Below, piece after piece: positions 5,586 through 7,293 of a stretch of 7,293 bases of DNA. The stretch's first letter is position 1, and every line of letters begins with the position of its first letter. The position numbers were made by a program, and so were the translations under genes. This DNA is from JAWXVE01 sp044425575. GTDB lineage: Bacteria > Bacillota > Clostridia > Lachnospirales > Lachnospiraceae. The notes beneath the pieces were generated by a model, which saw only the letters and a program-made list of their open reading frames with translations, searched no databases and had not been told where the DNA came from. The stretch spans positions 1 to 7,293 of the forward strand of contig JAWXVE010000088.1 in assembly GCA_044425575.1 (NCBI GenBank). Direction: 5' to 3'.

Positions 5586-7153
5586 AAGAACGTTTGCAAC
5601 CGGGGTTACAGAAAGGAATGGGAATCTTAATTACCACTTATGTGACTCTTCTCTTTGTAGTATATCCTCTGTATTATCAAAATAAGTATTTTAATATGGG
5701 AGAAGCAAAGTATGAATTTGTAAAGTACGTATCGCTTGTATTCTTTGGGATGATGTGTGCCATGTTCTTATTTCTGCTGGCAATACAAAGGAGAAGAGGA
5801 TGTAAGGCACTGTCGCCAACAGATTGGTGTGCCGTTGCCTACACGGTAGTTCTAGTCTTATCTTACATCCATTCTCCATATAAAGAGACGATTCTGTGGG
5901 GCTATGACGGCTGGTATATGGGGATCATGTCACAACTTTTATTTGTGCTAATTTATTTTTTCGTGTCACGTTATATGAAGTATCACATGGCAATGGGTTA
6001 TGGTATGCTAGTTACAGCATCAATGACCCACCTATTTGCAATTTTACATAGATTTTCCATAGATCCACTTGGTATGTATGAAGGTGTATCAGAGTCTTAT
6101 TACATACTGTTTCTGTCAACCGTAGGCCAGGCTACTTGGTACTCATCTTATTTATGCGTTGTATTTCCAATTGGTATAGCATGGTACTGTTTGTCCCCGA
6201 AACCACGGGAACGAATTGCCTTAGGCTTTTATCTGGTCTTAGGATCTGCTAGCCTTGTAACGCAAAATAGTGATAGTGCCTTTTTTTCTCTTGCATTTGT
6301 ACTCTTAGTAGTTGTACTTGCTTCTATACAAACTAAGGTGCAATTACTTCGCTTGTTGGAGGTGTTGTTCCTCATAGGAAGTGCTTTTGTGGGAATTGGA
6401 ATCTTGCAAATACTCTTCCCTGAACAAGCTGTGGCACTAGATTCCCTATCCATCTTTTGTTCCCAAAGCATGGTGACAAAAGTTCTCCTAGGAAGTGTGA
6501 TCATCCTTTATCTGGTAGTTCGCTATGTCATAGTGGAGGGCAGTGGGTTACAAGGGGATGAATTGTGCTGGAATGCGAGGAAGTTACGGAGCATAGTACT
6601 TCTTAGTGTGGTAGGGATTATTCTATTAATTGGAATGTTCATGTGGCTTGTAACAACTGGACAATTACCACAGCAACTTGCAGTTCTAGAAGACATTGGA
6701 TACTTGAATTTTAATCATGAGTGGGGCAGTAGTCGAGGATTTTCTTGGACAGTTAGTGCCCATATATGGAAAGACTATCCAATTAGTTATCAATTGTTAG
6801 GTTGTGGACCAGATGGTTTTGCAGACTATGCCTATGAGCATCACTATGATGAAATCACACAATTGTGGGATGATATTATATTAACCAATACACACAACGA
6901 ATGGTTTACCTCCCTACTCTTTACTGGAATTCTTGGATTTATCAGTTACGCAGGAATGTTTATTAGTCAAATAGTACGTGGCGCTAGATATATGGTAAAA
7001 GAACCAATCTTCATGTGTGGTGTAGTATGCGTAGTATCCTATATGGCGCATAACTTCTTCTGTTATCAGCAGATTGTATGTACGCCTTTAATCTTTATCG
7101 TGTTAGGTGCTATGGAGCATGGAATGAGGGCTGATTGCTGTACAGATATATAA
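5582..7153 (+). CDS. Wzy/O-antigen ligase-like polytopic membrane protein
   Basis: 523 residues with about 12-14 hydrophobic helices, among them 12-32, 46-68, 112-130, 138-156, 186-204, 233-250, 258-277, 299-317, 337-358 and 442-463. Between the last two of these lies a large extracytoplasmic loop (about 360-440) with the features of the Wzy_C/O-antigen ligase superfamily: SSRGFSW (383-389), LLGCGPDGF (405-413) and NTHNEWF (436-442), then GILGFISY at the start of the next helix. Members polymerise or transfer lipid-linked glycans on the outer face of the membrane (Wzy, WaaL, PglL-type protein O-oligosaccharyltransferases); which of these applies cannot be told. The start is fixed by AGGAGG at 5571-5576, 5 nt before the ATG, and by the 4-bp ATGA overlap with the VanZ gene. 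The last six residues and stop fall within the first unit of a tandem repeat. No clear intrinsic terminator follows. Confidence 0.88.
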   Translation: MKERLQPGLQKGMGILITTYVTLLFVVYPLYYQNKYFNMGEAKYEFVKYVSLVFFGMMCAMFLFLLAIQRRRGCKALSPTDWCAVAYTVVLVLSYIHSPYKETILWGYDGWYMGIMSQLLFVLIYFFVSRYMKYHMAMGYGMLVTASMTHLFAILHRFSIDPLGMYEGVSESYYILFLSTVGQATWYSSYLCVVFPIGIAWYCLSPKPRERIALGFYLVLGSASLVTQNSDSAFFSLAFVLLVVVLASIQTKVQLLRLLEVLFLIGSAFVGIGILQILFPEQAVALDSLSIFCSQSMVTKVLLGSVIILYLVVRYVIVEGSGLQGDELCWNARKLRSIVLLSVVGIILLIGMFMWLVTTGQLPQQLAVLEDIGYLNFNHEWGSSRGFSWTVSAHIWKDYPISYQLLGCGPDGFADYAYEHHYDEITQLWDDIILTNTHNEWFTSLLFTGILGFISYAGMFISQIVRGARYMVKEPIFMCGVVCVVSYMAHNFFCYQQIVCTPLIFIVLGAMEHGMRADCCTDI

Positions 7154-7293
7154 GAAAACAGCCAGACTTTCCTATTTAAGGACACTTTCGCTCCGTGGAA
7201 AAGGTGGATTGCTATACGGATATATATATGAACCAGCCAGTCATATCCCACTAAAGGACGCTCTCGCTCCGTAAAATTTTGTAGGATTACTAT
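7133..7293. repeat. Tandem repeat array, unit about 74-78 bp, cut by window end
   Basis: Unit 1 is 7133-7206 and unit 2 is 7207-7284. The first nine bases of a third unit (GATTACTAT) start at 7285. The best kept blocks are the first 20 bases (18 identical, beginning GATTGCT), the central CAGCCAG (7 of 7) and a 19-base 3' block, AAGGACGCTCTCGCTCCGT in unit 2 (17 of 19 identical to unit 1). Small indels lie between the blocks. In unit 2 TACGGA (7215-7220) can pair with TCCGTA (7268-7273), and ATATGA (7226-7231) with TCATAT (7241-7246). There are no unique spacers, so it is not a CRISPR array. Unit 1 overlaps the 3' end of the Wzy-like gene. Confidence 0.75.

Noticed and set aside
7154..7210. 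Intrinsic terminator after the Wzy-like gene
   Set aside because: TTTCC/GGAAA (7168-7172 with 7197-7201) is a 5-bp stem with a long loop and no U-run; no convincing terminator is visible.
7133..7293. CRISPR array
   Set aside because: The units are directly adjacent and diverged throughout, with no short identical repeats separated by unique spacers, and no cas genes are seen.

Overview
The window looks like chromosomal DNA of a motile, low-GC, Gram-positive anaerobe, most likely a member of the Lachnospiraceae (Clostridia). The flagellin sequence, the Bacillus-type sigma-D flagellar promoter, strong AAGGAGG ribosome binding sites and the AT-rich codon use all point there. Taxonomy is inferred from pattern recognition only.

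Layout. (1) 19-429: a small helical protein resembling FlgN/FliT-type flagellar chaperones, with its 5' end at the window edge. (2) 430-639: the flagellin control region. It holds three near-helically phased A-tracts, an excellent sigma-D promoter (TAAA-N16-CCGATAT) and a leader of about 120 nt with two hairpins. Each hairpin shows an ANGGAN hexaloop, the signature of a CsrA site, and the second contains the flagellin Shine-Dalgarno sequence. (3) 640-1449: a compact 269-residue flagellin, followed by a 15-bp tandem repeat and a 12-bp-stem terminator that can serve both strands. (4) 4849-1555, minus strand: three tandem paralogous family-2 glycosyltransferases with TPR-type C-terminal halves, convergent with flagellin and separated by only 28 and 39 bp, so probably one operon. 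(5) 4850-5066: a divergent promoter region with a perfect 18-bp palindrome. (6) 5067-7153, plus strand: a VanZ-family membrane protein whose stop overlaps the start of a polytopic Wzy/O-antigen-ligase-like protein (ATGA overlap). (7) 7133 to the window end: a tandem repeat of about 74-78 bp whose first unit contains the last codons and stop of the Wzy-like gene.

How the parts may work together. The three glycosyltransferases next to a serine/threonine-containing flagellin are good candidates for flagellin O-glycosylation, as glycosyltransferases beside flagellin genes are in other clostridia; this is inference from position and family. The VanZ/Wzy-like pair handles cell-envelope or glycan substrates at the membrane by family resemblance, and a link to the glycosyltransferases is possible but not shown. 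The most interesting signals are the dual CsrA-type leader of flagellin, the tandem glycosyltransferase triplication, the operator-like palindrome and the 3' tandem repeat array.
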